A DNA stretch of 61,391 nucleotides from Oceanospirillaceae bacterium (lineage in GTDB: Bacteria; Pseudomonadota; Gammaproteobacteria; Pseudomonadales; Balneatricaceae). The position numbers were made by a program, and so were the translations under genes. Below the pieces are notes generated by a model that had not been told where the DNA came from, did no database searches, and saw nothing but the letters and a program-made list of their open reading frames with translations. Where the stretch lies: NCBI GenBank assembly GCA_024686035.1, contig JAIBDW010000002.1, positions 1-61,391 of the forward strand, in the 5' to 3' direction. The number at the start of each line of letters is the position of its first letter. The first letter of the stretch is position 1. This document shows, one piece after another, positions 34,671-43,519 of this stretch.

Positions 34671-36323
34671 CTAAATCGTCGTGCTAAAGTGGCTTATTTG
34701 CATGTCCAATAAGTCTTGATAATCACTGCTTAGGCGTGCCAAACATACGGCTCCGCTGGCCAGTGCGATACAATTGTCTGCTTGGAGTACGCGTTGCTGT
34801 AATTCTGGGTGATAGGCCACATTTTGACTGATGACCATATGATCCTGGCGTTCACGACGAGACAACTGCGACGCTTCCTGGGTAAGCTCATCCAATGCTT
34901 CTAATACCCCAGTGTGCACTACAATCTGAATGTTCAAACCAGCTTTATTTTGGGTCGCTCTTTGAGCATTAAAGGCTTTGTATAACCCGAAAAAAAACTG
35001 TGCTGCACATAAAGCATTCACACAATGGGTCATGTGCTCATGAGGTTTGTCAAAGGTGACAAGCACGTCGTGGTTTTCTTTGGTTTCAATGGCGCCGCCA
35101 TAAATCGAACACACTTGGTCTACTAAGCGATGATAAGACTTAAGTAATAAGTGTTTTTCTGCAGCGGCGATGGGGCCTTGGTCACGGGTATTTACGTTAA
35201 TGTAAATCAAGCTCACCAATGGCTCATCACTTTCACTCGTTTGTAGCTGTTCAGAATCACAGGCAGGTGCCAAGGTATCTGCGTCAGGTGATAAGGGCTC
35301 AGCGATACCGTCTGTCATAGGCTCAAACGCATCGACAGGCATGGGCGTGGGCCGCAGTGGGGTGGAGTTTTCACTGTTACGAAGATCATCCATGCTAAAG
35401 ATAGGCAAATGGTTTTCGCTATAGGTGGCAGTGTCCTGCGCTGCATTTGGCTGCAGCTTGGGAGCAAACAATGGATCCCCGAGTTCTCCTAGTTCAGGCT
35501 CTGAAGATAACTCGCGAGCTAAGCTGTGTAATTCCTCATTGAACGCTTCTTGCTGGTTAGGGGCTTCCAATTCTGGTTGGTTGTCATTGTATGGGTGTGC
35601 AATGACAACCCCCTTTCCTGCAGGCATTTCTAACTCATATTGGTGATCTGTTTGCGTGTGTAACAAACGCTCTTCATTAATGGAATTAAACCCTAAATTA
35701 ATAATGCCCCATTCATCAAGTCGAGAGTCATCAAGAGGGGGGGCTTTGCCATATTCAAGTAGTTGTTCTTGGGCTTCGTGTAGTTGATGTAACGGTTGCA
35801 CTAATCGAGCACCAAACCACCATCCAAGTACTATGCAGGCTAATAGCGACAAACCCAGAGTAGGCCATAATAACTTGGTCAGTTGGTTAAGACTTGGATG
35901 CAGATCTAAAGTGGCATAGCGTAAGTGCAAGCTGCCAATAAGCTGCTCATTTAACTCAATAGGTAGAGTTAAGTAATCTGCATCGTTAAGCAGGCCTGCT
36001 TTAGCAAGCATAGTGCCATCTGCATCATATACAGCGGCCCCCATCAAAGCGCCTTGCTGCCTTAATTCAGCCAAGGTGACATTGAGGCTAATGTAATCTT
36101 GTTTTACGATGAGAGGAGCGCTTAAACTAGCCAATTGTTGGCCCATTTTTTCGCCTAGAAATGTATTTTGCTGACCCGCAACTTGGCTGAGGTGTTGGTA
36201 AGTTATCAGCCCTATGAAACTGCCCGCAATGACAAAGGTGGCAATGAGTAAAAGCACTGTCTTTTGGACTAACGTCAAACGAGAGTGCATTAGGTGTCGA
36301 AAGGATAAGATTTTATTGGGCAT
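34671..36323 (-). CDS. AhpA/YtjB family membrane protein with cyclase-like C-terminal domain
   Basis: A 550-residue inner-membrane protein. Transmembrane helices are at about 21-42 and 152-173, enclosing a periplasmic sensor-like domain of about 110 residues. A HAMP-like helix (ARLVQPLHQLHEAQEQLLEYG) follows, then an acidic, Pro-rich, low-complexity linker (about 240-370) and a C-terminal domain (about 376-540) with the layout of class III adenylate/guanylate cyclases (LVSLIYINVNTRD, then YGGAIETKENHDVLVTF). It lacks the usual catalytic Asp pair, so it is probably a degenerate, non-catalytic module. Pseudomonads have the same gene beside serB and parC. Confidence 0.75.
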   Translation of the reverse strand: MPNKILSFRHLMHSRLTLVQKTVLLLIATFVIAGSFIGLITYQHLSQVAGQQNTFLGEKMGQQLASLSAPLIVKQDYISLNVTLAELRQQGALMGAAVYDADGTMLAKAGLLNDADYLTLPIELNEQLIGSLHLRYATLDLHPSLNQLTKLLWPTLGLSLLACIVLGWWFGARLVQPLHQLHEAQEQLLEYGKAPPLDDSRLDEWGIINLGFNSINEERLLHTQTDHQYELEMPAGKGVVIAHPYNDNQPELEAPNQQEAFNEELHSLARELSSEPELGELGDPLFAPKLQPNAAQDTATYSENHLPIFSMDDLRNSENSTPLRPTPMPVDAFEPMTDGIAEPLSPDADTLAPACDSEQLQTSESDEPLVSLIYINVNTRDQGPIAAAEKHLLLKSYHRLVDQVCSIYGGAIETKENHDVLVTFDKPHEHMTHCVNALCAAQFFFGLYKAFNAQRATQNKAGLNIQIVVHTGVLEALDELTQEASQLSRRERQDHMVISQNVAYHPELQQRVLQADNCIALASGAVCLARLSSDYQDLLDMQISHFSTTI

Positions 36324-36417
36324 TAGGTGTTAATCAGCGTTGTATCAAAGAGTAAAAAACACCCCCATTCTAACGCACTAATGATAAAATGCTAAGCCCA
36401 CTCAAGGAGTTGTGTCT

Positions 36418-37293
36418 ATGTTTCATCGCCTAACCGTATTCAATGTAACTAACGAAGCAAATTTTGCTGACATCGACAAGCTATTTAACCAGCTGCAGGT
36501 GCAAGCGTACGTTGACAAGCTAAGTGACCAAGCAAGCACTAGGGTGCACCAATGGCAATGGCGCAGCAATGATGAGGCAGTTCTGGCTCACTTAGATACC
36601 CTGCTCAAAGGCTGGTCGAAGAATCACACGCTCGATTATGTATTACAATCATCAGGCACGCCGATACAAAAAATAAAGCTTGCTGTGTTTGATATGGATT
36701 CTACATTGATTCAAGCTGAAGTGATGGATGAGCTTGCTTATGTAAAAGGCATAGGCCCTCAAGTGGCAAAGATTACTGCCAGATCTATGGCGGGTGAATT
36801 GGATTTTGAACAAAGTTTTAAAAAGCGCCTAGCGCTACTTGAGGGCTTTGAAACTAGCCAATTAGCAGCTATCAATGACTCCATCAAGCTTATGCCAGGG
36901 GCGGAAAAACTCATGGAAGGTTTGTTAAGCCAAGGTATATATTGCGCTATATTGTCTGGAGGCTTTAGTTATTTTGCAGACGATTTAGCCAGCAGGCTGG
37001 GAATGCAAGAGGCTTTTTCTAATGGCTTAGAAGAAGTGGATGGCAAGCTTACAGGCAAAGTGTCTGGTGTAATTGTCGATGCCAATAGAAAAGTAGAGCT
37101 GATGGAGCAGTTGCGGAGCACCTTGGGTTTAACTCTAGAGCAGTGCCTTGCTGTAGGAGATGGTGCAAATGATCTACCTATGCTTAATAAAGCGGGTTTG
37201 GGGGTGGCATTTCATGGCAAACCGCTCGTTAGACAGCAGGCGCCTCACCAGATAAACAATTTAGATCTAGATGCTTTACTGCATTTAGTTTAA
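36418..37293 (+). CDS. serB: Phosphoserine phosphatase
   Basis: Removes phosphate from O-phosphoserine, the last step of serine synthesis. The HAD phosphatase core begins with VFDMDSTLIQAEVMDELA (nucleophile and acid Asp), continues through SGGFSYFAD and ends with VGDGANDLPMLNKAGLGVAF. About 80 N-terminal residues form an ACT-like region. AGGAG eight bases upstream selects ATG 36418; GTG 36412 is too close to that site. It is divergent from the AhpA/YtjB gene and convergent with epmB. Confidence 0.96.
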   Translation: MFHRLTVFNVTNEANFADIDKLFNQLQVQAYVDKLSDQASTRVHQWQWRSNDEAVLAHLDTLLKGWSKNHTLDYVLQSSGTPIQKIKLAVFDMDSTLIQAEVMDELAYVKGIGPQVAKITARSMAGELDFEQSFKKRLALLEGFETSQLAAINDSIKLMPGAEKLMEGLLSQGIYCAILSGGFSYFADDLASRLGMQEAFSNGLEEVDGKLTGKVSGVIVDANRKVELMEQLRSTLGLTLEQCLAVGDGANDLPMLNKAGLGVAFHGKPLVRQQAPHQINNLDLDALLHLV

Positions 37294-37346
37294 CTTAGGC
37301 TTCGCTGTTTGGCCCATTGTTTTACGCTATAGTGTTGTTCTATTTT

Positions 37347-38390
37347 TTAACTGGGCGAATAGAGTGTTTTGCTTAGTTTGCCTGCTTCTTCACGCACAAG
37401 TTTGGGCACTAAGTAACCTGACATACAGGCCTGCATTTGCGCCACTAAAGCTTGGCATCGTTCTAAACTTACAAAAAAGTGTGTGGTACCCGCTACCCGA
37501 TCTGGCAAATGTAGGTAGTAGGGTATTACACCCAGCTCAATCAATCGTTCACTTAAATTTTTCAAACTTTCTAAGTTGTCATTAACCTTGGCGAGTAAGA
37601 CGCTTTGGTTAAGCAGTTGCACCTTATGCTTGTGCAACAGCGCACAGGCTTGGGCTACATCTTCGGCTAGTTCGTTAGCATGGTTAGCGTGCACCACCAT
37701 GACACAGGTCAGTCTAGATTCTTCAAGCCTTTGGCACAGTTCCAAAGTAATCCGTTGTGGCATGACAATGGGCAGGCGGCTGTGAATACGCAAACGTTTA
37801 ATATGTGGAATCTGTTCAATAGCGCTTATTAAATCAAACAATAGCGAGTCTGTTAGGGCCAGTGGGTCACCACCACTAAGGATAATCTCTTCTATATCGG
37901 GTTTTGAGCTAATGTAATTAAGGCTTTCTTGCCACTGGTTGCGTGAGCGCTTTTGCTGTGCATATGGGTAGTGGCGACGAAAACAATAACGGCAATTAAT
38001 GGCGCAGTGGCTGGCGGCAATTAATAAAGCCCGTCCGTGGTATTTATGCACAATCCCTGGCACTGGGTTATAACGCGCTTCTTCTAAGGGGTCGTTATTA
38101 AACTCAGGGTGGCTTATGGCTTCTTGTGCCTGCGGTAGCACTTGCAATAACAAAGGGTCTGTGGGGTCTTGTGGGCGCATTTTTTGTGCAAAAGCTCTGG
38201 GAACCAAGGTCATAAAACCTTGGTCGCAAGCTAACAGCCCTGTTTGTTGCTGTGGGCTAAAATCCAGCGCGTTAAGTAATTCTATAGGCGTACGATAGGC
38301 TTCACGCATCTGTGTACGCCAGTCTTGTGGTAAATTTTTGTGCTTAATCAATCTAAAAGGGTCAACTTGGGTGGTGCTTTGCGGTATCAT
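37347..38390 (-). CDS. epmB: EF-P beta-lysylation protein EpmB (lysine 2,3-aminomutase-like radical SAM)
   Basis: EpmB isomerises alpha-lysine to (R)-beta-lysine for attachment to elongation factor P. The 347-residue protein has the radical SAM cluster CAINCRYCFRRHYPY (CX3CX2C), the SAM loop EEIILSGGDPL, and the C-terminal YYLHLPDRVAGTTHF typical of the aminomutase family, with the PLP-binding Lys expected near the C-terminus. It lacks the extra domains of clostridial KamA. It lies back to back with efp, its ultimate target, 42 bases away. Confidence 0.95.
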   Translation of the reverse strand: MIPQSTTQVDPFRLIKHKNLPQDWRTQMREAYRTPIELLNALDFSPQQQTGLLACDQGFMTLVPRAFAQKMRPQDPTDPLLLQVLPQAQEAISHPEFNNDPLEEARYNPVPGIVHKYHGRALLIAASHCAINCRYCFRRHYPYAQQKRSRNQWQESLNYISSKPDIEEIILSGGDPLALTDSLLFDLISAIEQIPHIKRLRIHSRLPIVMPQRITLELCQRLEESRLTCVMVVHANHANELAEDVAQACALLHKHKVQLLNQSVLLAKVNDNLESLKNLSERLIELGVIPYYLHLPDRVAGTTHFFVSLERCQALVAQMQACMSGYLVPKLVREEAGKLSKTLYSPS

Positions 38391-38432
38391 AAGTGGTGAA
38401 TTTTCCGATGTTTATTTGATTAGAGCGATAAA

Positions 38433-38999
38433 ATGGCTAATTATAGCAGTAACGAGTTTAAATCTGGCCTTAAAGTAATGCTAGAAGGTGATCCATGCGC
38501 CATGGTTGATGTTGAGTTTGTTAAACCAGGCAAAGGCCAAGCATTTACCCGCGTGCGTATGAAAAACTTGAAGTCTGGGCGCGTTTGGGATCGTACCTTT
38601 AAGTCAGGTGAGTCCATTGAAGCTGCAGATGTGATGGATCGCAACATGGAATACCTTTATACAGATGGCGAATTTTGGCACTTTATGATGGCAGATGGAA
38701 CCTTTGAGCAATATGGTGCTGATGCGAGTGCATTAGGTGACAGTATTAAGTGGCTTAAAGAACAAGAAATCTACATAGTCACATTATGGAACGATGCGCC
38801 CATTGCTGTGGCAGCACCTAACTTTGTAGACCTTGAAGTGACCGAAACTGATCCAGGCCTTAAGGGCGATACCGCCCAAGGTGGCAGCAAGCCTGCAACC
38901 CTGGCCACAGGTGCCACAGTGCGTGTGCCCTTATTTATTGAGCAGGGTGAAATTTTAAGAATTGACACCCGCACGGGCGACTACGTAAGCCGCGCATAA
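38433..38999 (+). CDS. efp: Elongation factor P
   Basis: EF-P rescues ribosomes stalled at polyproline stretches. The 188-residue protein has three beta domains. The modification loop reads VKPGKGQAF, with Lys34 being the residue beta-lysylated in E. coli and Salmonella. Since epmB and epmA flank the gene, the beta-lysine pathway and not rhamnosylation applies here; an Arg at this site would indicate the latter. The C-terminal [29 protein letters not shown] is the family signature. Confidence 0.98.
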   Translation: MANYSSNEFKSGLKVMLEGDPCAMVDVEFVKPGKGQAFTRVRMKNLKSGRVWDRTFKSGESIEAADVMDRNMEYLYTDGEFWHFMMADGTFEQYGADASALGDSIKWLKEQEIYIVTLWNDAPIAVAAPNFVDLEVTETDPGLKGDTAQGGSKPATLATGATVRVPLFIEQGEILRIDTRTGDYVSRA

Positions 39000-39014
39000 C
39001 CCTAGGATTTTTCG

Positions 39015-39983
39015 ATGCCATGGCAACCTAGTGCTGACATAAAGCAACTTAAGCAGCGCGCCAAGGTTATCAGGCAAATACGAGCGTTCTTTGATGCTCG
39101 ACACATGCTAGAAGTAGACACCCCCGTAATGTCTCATTATGGGGTGTCTGACCCTCATATCGACTCTATCCCTGTGGCTTTTACTCAAGATGGTGCTGCG
39201 TCAAGGACGCATATGAGCTTGATGTCCTCCCCTGAATATGCCATGAAGCGTTTGCTCGCAGCTGGCAGTGGGAGCATTTACCAGATCAGCAAAGCTTTTC
39301 GAAATGGTGAAATAGGCCGCAAACATAACCCAGAATTTACTCTGCTAGAATGGTATCGAATTAACTATACTTTAGAACAGTTGATGCAAGAGGTGTCATG
39401 CCTTATTGATACGGTGTTGGTGAGCGACAAGCTTGAGTGGCATTTTTTAAGTTATCGTTGGGCCTTTGAAAGCATATTATCTATAGACCCATTAACAGCA
39501 AGCGACGAGGCCATTAAACAAAAGGCGATGAGTCTTGTAGATGTGCAAATAGATGCCAATACGCCAAGAGATACCTGGTTAGATTTGCTCATGAGTCATT
39601 GTATTGAGCCAAAGTTACCCAAAGCGTGTTTTATTTTTGATTACCCAGCTAGCCAGTGCGCTCTAGCTTGCAAGGCCCAAGATGAAAGGGGTGATGCAGT
39701 GGCGCGTCGTTTTGAGGTATACGTCAACGGCATGGAACTGGCTAATGGCTATCATGAATTAACCGATGCGCAAGAACAGGCACAACGCTTTGAGACTGAC
39801 AATCAATCCAGACAAGCTATGGGTAAAGTGGCTATGGCCCCAGACATTAGGCTAATACAAGCACTAGAAGTGGGGTTGCCCGAATGCTCTGGTGTGGCTT
39901 TGGGTATTGAACGCTTGTTGATGTTGGTTTCTGGCGAAACGGACATCGCTAAAGTGATGGCTTTTAGCCACCACCGTGCCTAA
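39015..39983 (+). CDS. epmA: EF-P--(R)-beta-lysine ligase
   Basis: A truncated lysyl-tRNA synthetase paralogue (322 residues, without the anticodon-binding domain) that activates (R)-beta-lysine and attaches it to EF-P Lys34. Class II motif 2 is IYQISKAFRNGEIGRKHNPEFTLLEWYR and motif 3 is GVALGIERLLMLVSG. MSSPEYAMKRLL marks the GenX/PoxA subgroup. It follows efp by 15 bases, forming an operon, so substrate, isomerase and ligase are together. It is convergent with psd. Confidence 0.96.
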   Translation: MPWQPSADIKQLKQRAKVIRQIRAFFDARHMLEVDTPVMSHYGVSDPHIDSIPVAFTQDGAASRTHMSLMSSPEYAMKRLLAAGSGSIYQISKAFRNGEIGRKHNPEFTLLEWYRINYTLEQLMQEVSCLIDTVLVSDKLEWHFLSYRWAFESILSIDPLTASDEAIKQKAMSLVDVQIDANTPRDTWLDLLMSHCIEPKLPKACFIFDYPASQCALACKAQDERGDAVARRFEVYVNGMELANGYHELTDAQEQAQRFETDNQSRQAMGKVAMAPDIRLIQALEVGLPECSGVALGIERLLMLVSGETDIAKVMAFSHHRA

Positions 39984-40008
39984 CTTACCAAGCGATTTAA
40001 GCCCTATT

Positions 40009-40860
40009 TTAGTGAAGTAGGGCAAACATTTGTCCCAAACGTGTGGTCGTGCCCGCGCTAAGCTCGGTCGGCCATTGACTTACCCCTTTGGGTAAACACA
40101 TGACCACGGTAGAGCCCAGTTTAAAGCGGCCCATTTCTTCACCCTTCTTTAAACAGATAGGTTCTTGGTTGATATAGTTAAACTGGCTTACAGCCTTACC
40201 TTTAGGGCACACTAAACCTGCCCACACTGTTTCAACACTGGCCACTATCATGGCTCCCACCAGAACCATAGCCATGGGGCCAAATTCGGTGTCAAAAATA
40301 GCCACAACCCTTTCATTACGAGCAAATAAACCGGGCACTTTAGCCGCTGTAGCTTGGTTTACTGAAAACAGCTGGCCAGGGACATGCACCATATGTGTCA
40401 GCGTGCCATCACAAGGCATATGAATGCGGTGGTAGTCTTTCGGGGCTAAATAAATTGTAGCAAATTCACCGTCTATAAAAGGGCTGGCAAGTTCGCTATT
40501 ACCGCCTAACAAAGTGGTGAGGTCAAACTCGCAGCCCTTGGCTTGAAATAGATTCTCACCATTAATTTGTCCTAATTGACTAATGGCACCATCTACGGGG
40601 CAGGCTAAATGTTGCGGATTCATATCAATGGCCCGAGCATCTGGCTTTAGGCTGCGGGTAAAGAAGTCATTAAAACTTTCAAACTCACTGGGCGTTTGCC
40701 TTTGAGCTTCATCCATATTCACTTTAAAGTGTTTGATAAAAGTGCGGATTAAAGGGTCTTTAATCACAGGTATAGTGCTGTGGGCCAAAAAGCCTACTAA
40801 GCGTGAAATGAAATGTTGTGGTAAAAGGTATTGCATCAATACAAATAAACGATCGCCCAT
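40009..40860 (-). CDS. psd: Phosphatidylserine decarboxylase proenzyme
   Basis: Makes phosphatidylethanolamine in the inner membrane. The proenzyme (283 residues) self-cleaves at the LGST motif found in MGRFKLGSTVVMCLP near residue 255, creating the pyruvoyl group on Ser of the small chain. The metal/substrate region DYHRIHMPCDGTL is intact. It is 9 bases downstream of rsgA on the same strand, matching the enterobacterial orn-rsgA-psd neighbourhood. Confidence 0.96.
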   Translation of the reverse strand: MGDRLFVLMQYLLPQHFISRLVGFLAHSTIPVIKDPLIRTFIKHFKVNMDEAQRQTPSEFESFNDFFTRSLKPDARAIDMNPQHLACPVDGAISQLGQINGENLFQAKGCEFDLTTLLGGNSELASPFIDGEFATIYLAPKDYHRIHMPCDGTLTHMVHVPGQLFSVNQATAAKVPGLFARNERVVAIFDTEFGPMAMVLVGAMIVASVETVWAGLVCPKGKAVSQFNYINQEPICLKKGEEMGRFKLGSTVVMCLPKGVSQWPTELSAGTTTRLGQMFALLH

Positions 40861-40869
40861 GAAAAATCC

Positions 40870-41907
40870 TTAGTTGTGTGTAGTGAAGTCGTCTAGCGAC
40901 GCTTTAATGTGTTGAAAACTAGACATACGCGCAGGATCGATATGCCCATCTTCCAAAGCTTGCAGCAAAGCACAAGCTGGCTCATGTTCGTGACTACAAT
41001 CACTAAACTTGCAGTAGCCCAAATAAGGTCTAAATTCTACAAAACCGTCAAGTAAAGTGTTTGTGTCCATATGCCAAAGGCCAAACTCACGAATTCCAGG
41101 CGAGTCGATCAATTGCCCCCCATTAGGGATATGAAATAGTTTAGCGGTGGTTGTGGTATGAACCCCTTTGTTGGTTTGTTCAGATAAAGCGCTGGTTTTG
41201 ATGTCTACTCCTGGGAGCAATACATTCACCAGACTAGATTTACCCACCCCAGACTGACCCACAAACACACTTACTTTATTGTTGAGCTGCGCATACAAAG
41301 CTTCAAGGCCAGTGAGTGTTTGAGTTGATGCACGAATAATACGGTAGCCCAGAGCTTGGTAACGCGCCAACATAGGCTCAAGATGTTCTTGTGCTTCTTC
41401 ATCTAGCAGGTCAATTTTGTTGAGCAATAATATGGGTTCTATGTCACTTGCTTCGGCAGCCACTAAATAGCGGTCAATGAGATTAGCGTGAGCATAAGGT
41501 TTGGGGGCAAAAGTGATAATAATTTGATCAATATTTGCGGCCACAGGTTTAAGATCGCCATATTTATTGGGACGACTTAAAATACTATTGCGATCATCAC
41601 GAGCCACAATAACTCCGCTTTGATCAGCAGCCTGACGCCAAGATACTTTGTCGCCAGTCACCAAAAAACCTAGATTTGAACGTATTTTACAACGAAAAAT
41701 TTCACCTTGATGTTGGCCATGCAAAGCTTCAACGTCGATTAACGAGCCGTAGTGCGCAATAATCAACCCTTGTTGCTCAGCAGATAGGTCACCATGCTCA
41801 ATGGCTTGCTCAATCGCACCATCTTGTTTAGTAGCCCGTGCACGGCGCTCTTCTTGCACTTTATCGATTTGCCACTGCTGGTGGCGGGTGAGTTTACGTT
41901 TAGCCAT
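40870..41907 (-). CDS. rsgA: Small ribosomal subunit biogenesis GTPase RsgA
   Basis: A circularly permuted GTPase that helps mature the 30S subunit. An N-terminal basic helix (KRKLTRHQQWQI) and OB-fold (residues about 50-115) precede the permuted GTPase: G4 LLLNKIDLL, then the P-loop FVGQSGVGKSSLVNVL, then G3 DSPGIREFGL. A C-terminal zinc site uses CKFSDCSHEHEPAC (Cys-Cys-His-Cys). The 345-residue length is normal. It is divergent from orn. Confidence 0.96.
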   Translation of the reverse strand: MAKRKLTRHQQWQIDKVQEERRARATKQDGAIEQAIEHGDLSAEQQGLIIAHYGSLIDVEALHGQHQGEIFRCKIRSNLGFLVTGDKVSWRQAADQSGVIVARDDRNSILSRPNKYGDLKPVAANIDQIIITFAPKPYAHANLIDRYLVAAEASDIEPILLLNKIDLLDEEAQEHLEPMLARYQALGYRIIRASTQTLTGLEALYAQLNNKVSVFVGQSGVGKSSLVNVLLPGVDIKTSALSEQTNKGVHTTTTAKLFHIPNGGQLIDSPGIREFGLWHMDTNTLLDGFVEFRPYLGYCKFSDCSHEHEPACALLQALEDGHIDPARMSSFQHIKASLDDFTTHN

Positions 41908-42002
41908 GGATAAAAAGTATACTGCGTTGTCAGTAAAGGCTTTATTCTACTCCGAAGTGAGGCATAATTCAGTCTATCAATAACACCCAGAGCACTTTTC
42001 TT

Positions 42003-42551
42003 ATGAAACACCCAAAAAATTTGATTTGGCTAGACTTAGAAATGACAGGCCTTGATCCTGAACAAGACGTTATTATTGAAATAGCAACCATTGTCACCGA
42101 CGCACACTTAAATGTGCTCGCAGAGGGGCCATCGATTGTCATTCACCAAAGTGATGCAGTGTTGGATGCTATGAATGCTTGGTGTATCAATCAGCATGGA
42201 CAATCAGGGCTCACTCAAAGGGTGCGTGAAAGTAAAGTGAGCTGTGCCCAAGCGCAGCAGCAAACTATTGCCTTTCTTAAGTCTTTGGTCGATGGGGGGC
42301 ATTCACCCATGTGTGGTAATACTATCGGTCAAGACAGGCGCTTCTTAGTGAAGTATATGCCAGAGCTTGAAGCCTACTTCCATTATCGCAACTTAGATGT
42401 CAGTACGCTAAAGGAGCTTGCTAGCCGCTGGCGTCCAGAGCTTCTTGATGGTGTTAAAAAAGGCGGCAGTCACCTAGCTTTAGATGATGTCCGTGATTCT
42501 ATTGCTGAAATGAAGTACTACCGAGACCACTTTTTGAAGATGGACGCTTAG
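42003..42551 (+). CDS. orn: Oligoribonuclease
   Basis: A DEDDh 3'-5' exonuclease that degrades 2-5-mer RNA, including the linear product of cyclic-di-GMP hydrolysis. Catalytic residues are visible in [12 protein letters not shown] (Asp, Glu), [11 protein letters not shown] (Asp) and [11 protein letters not shown] (His and Asp). The 182-residue length equals that of E. coli Orn. It has its own promoter region in the 95-base gap with rsgA (CATAAT near 41964) and is convergent with nudC. Confidence 0.97.
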   Translation: MKHPKNLIWLDLEMTGLDPEQDVIIEIATIVTDAHLNVLAEGPSIVIHQSDAVLDAMNAWCINQHGQSGLTQRVRESKVSCAQAQQQTIAFLKSLVDGGHSPMCGNTIGQDRRFLVKYMPELEAYFHYRNLDVSTLKELASRWRPELLDGVKKGGSHLALDDVRDSIAEMKYYRDHFLKMDA

Positions 42552-42571
42552 GCTAGTGCATATAAAAAGCT

Positions 42572-43423
42572 CTAGCCATAAGTTACCGTGGCTTCATCTA
42601 CAAAACGCTTGATTAAGGCGCCAGCAATGATGCCTGGTGGGGCAATAGTTTCAGGTAGCTGTTTATAGTGAAACCAGTTTGCCTCAGCAATCTCGATGCC
42701 ATCAACTTTAATTTCTTCACTGGTTGCCTGGGCAATAAAACCAAGCATTAGCTGCCCAGGGTAAGGCCAAGATTGGCTGCCAATGTAGCGAATATGATCT
42801 ATCTCTACGCCCACTTCTTCAAACACTTCTCTGTGCAATGCTTGCTCTGCACTTTCCCCAGCTTCAAGAAAGCCAGCTATAGCACTGAACCGACCGCTAG
42901 CCCAATTGGCATTGCGAGCTAACAAACACCTCTGACCATGGGTCACTACTACAATAATGCACGGCGAAATGCGTGGGTAATTGTTGATGTTGCAGCTGGA
43001 ACAGGCCATAGCATGTTCTTTATGAGTGGCTTGGTTAGGCTTACCACAACGGCCGCAAAAGCGGTGTGTGTCGTGCCAATTTAACAATTGCACTGCTCTG
43101 CAGGCTAAAGAAAAAACTTCTTCACCTGCGATGGTCAGTAAATCCCTTAGAACCACTGTGCTAAATCCATCAGTGCTGGCCGCTTCAGGCATTAAATCCC
43201 ACACTTGGCAGTCATAAGAAAGCCATTGGCCAAGGGTGATTTTTCTTTTGCAAAAAACATCCAGCTGTTGTGCAACACTGCAGTTAATAAACGGATTGTT
43301 GGTTATATCTGCTTGATGGGCTAATAATATATCTTGGCCAATAACAGCAATGATCCATTTTTTTGCGGTATTTTCAGCCACTGGGCTGGCATAGAAACCG
43401 TTGAGACGTTTAGGGATGGTCAC
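42572..43423 (-). CDS. nudC: NAD(+) diphosphatase / NAD-RNA decapping enzyme
   Basis: Hydrolyses NAD(H) to NMN(H) plus AMP and can remove NAD caps from RNA. The 283-residue protein has an N-terminal domain, a four-Cys zinc ribbon (CGRCG then CSSC, about 20 residues apart), and the Nudix box GFLEAGESAEQALHREVFEEVGVEI. The NudC-specific SQPWPYP-like motif is present as SQSWPYPGQLMLGF. A gene for this protein is not part of the neighbouring orn or queG operons in E. coli, so its place here is local. Confidence 0.95.
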   Translation of the reverse strand: MTIPKRLNGFYASPVAENTAKKWIIAVIGQDILLAHQADITNNPFINCSVAQQLDVFCKRKITLGQWLSYDCQVWDLMPEAASTDGFSTVVLRDLLTIAGEEVFSLACRAVQLLNWHDTHRFCGRCGKPNQATHKEHAMACSSCNINNYPRISPCIIVVVTHGQRCLLARNANWASGRFSAIAGFLEAGESAEQALHREVFEEVGVEIDHIRYIGSQSWPYPGQLMLGFIAQATSEEIKVDGIEIAEANWFHYKQLPETIAPPGIIAGALIKRFVDEATVTYG

Positions 43424-43519
43424 AAAAAACTACCTTTAAGTGTAATATTTGAGTTTAGCACGAATGGATTTTACTTTGCCCTACCTTGTTTTTGATAGGC
43501 CAAAGCCGTGTTGAGACAG

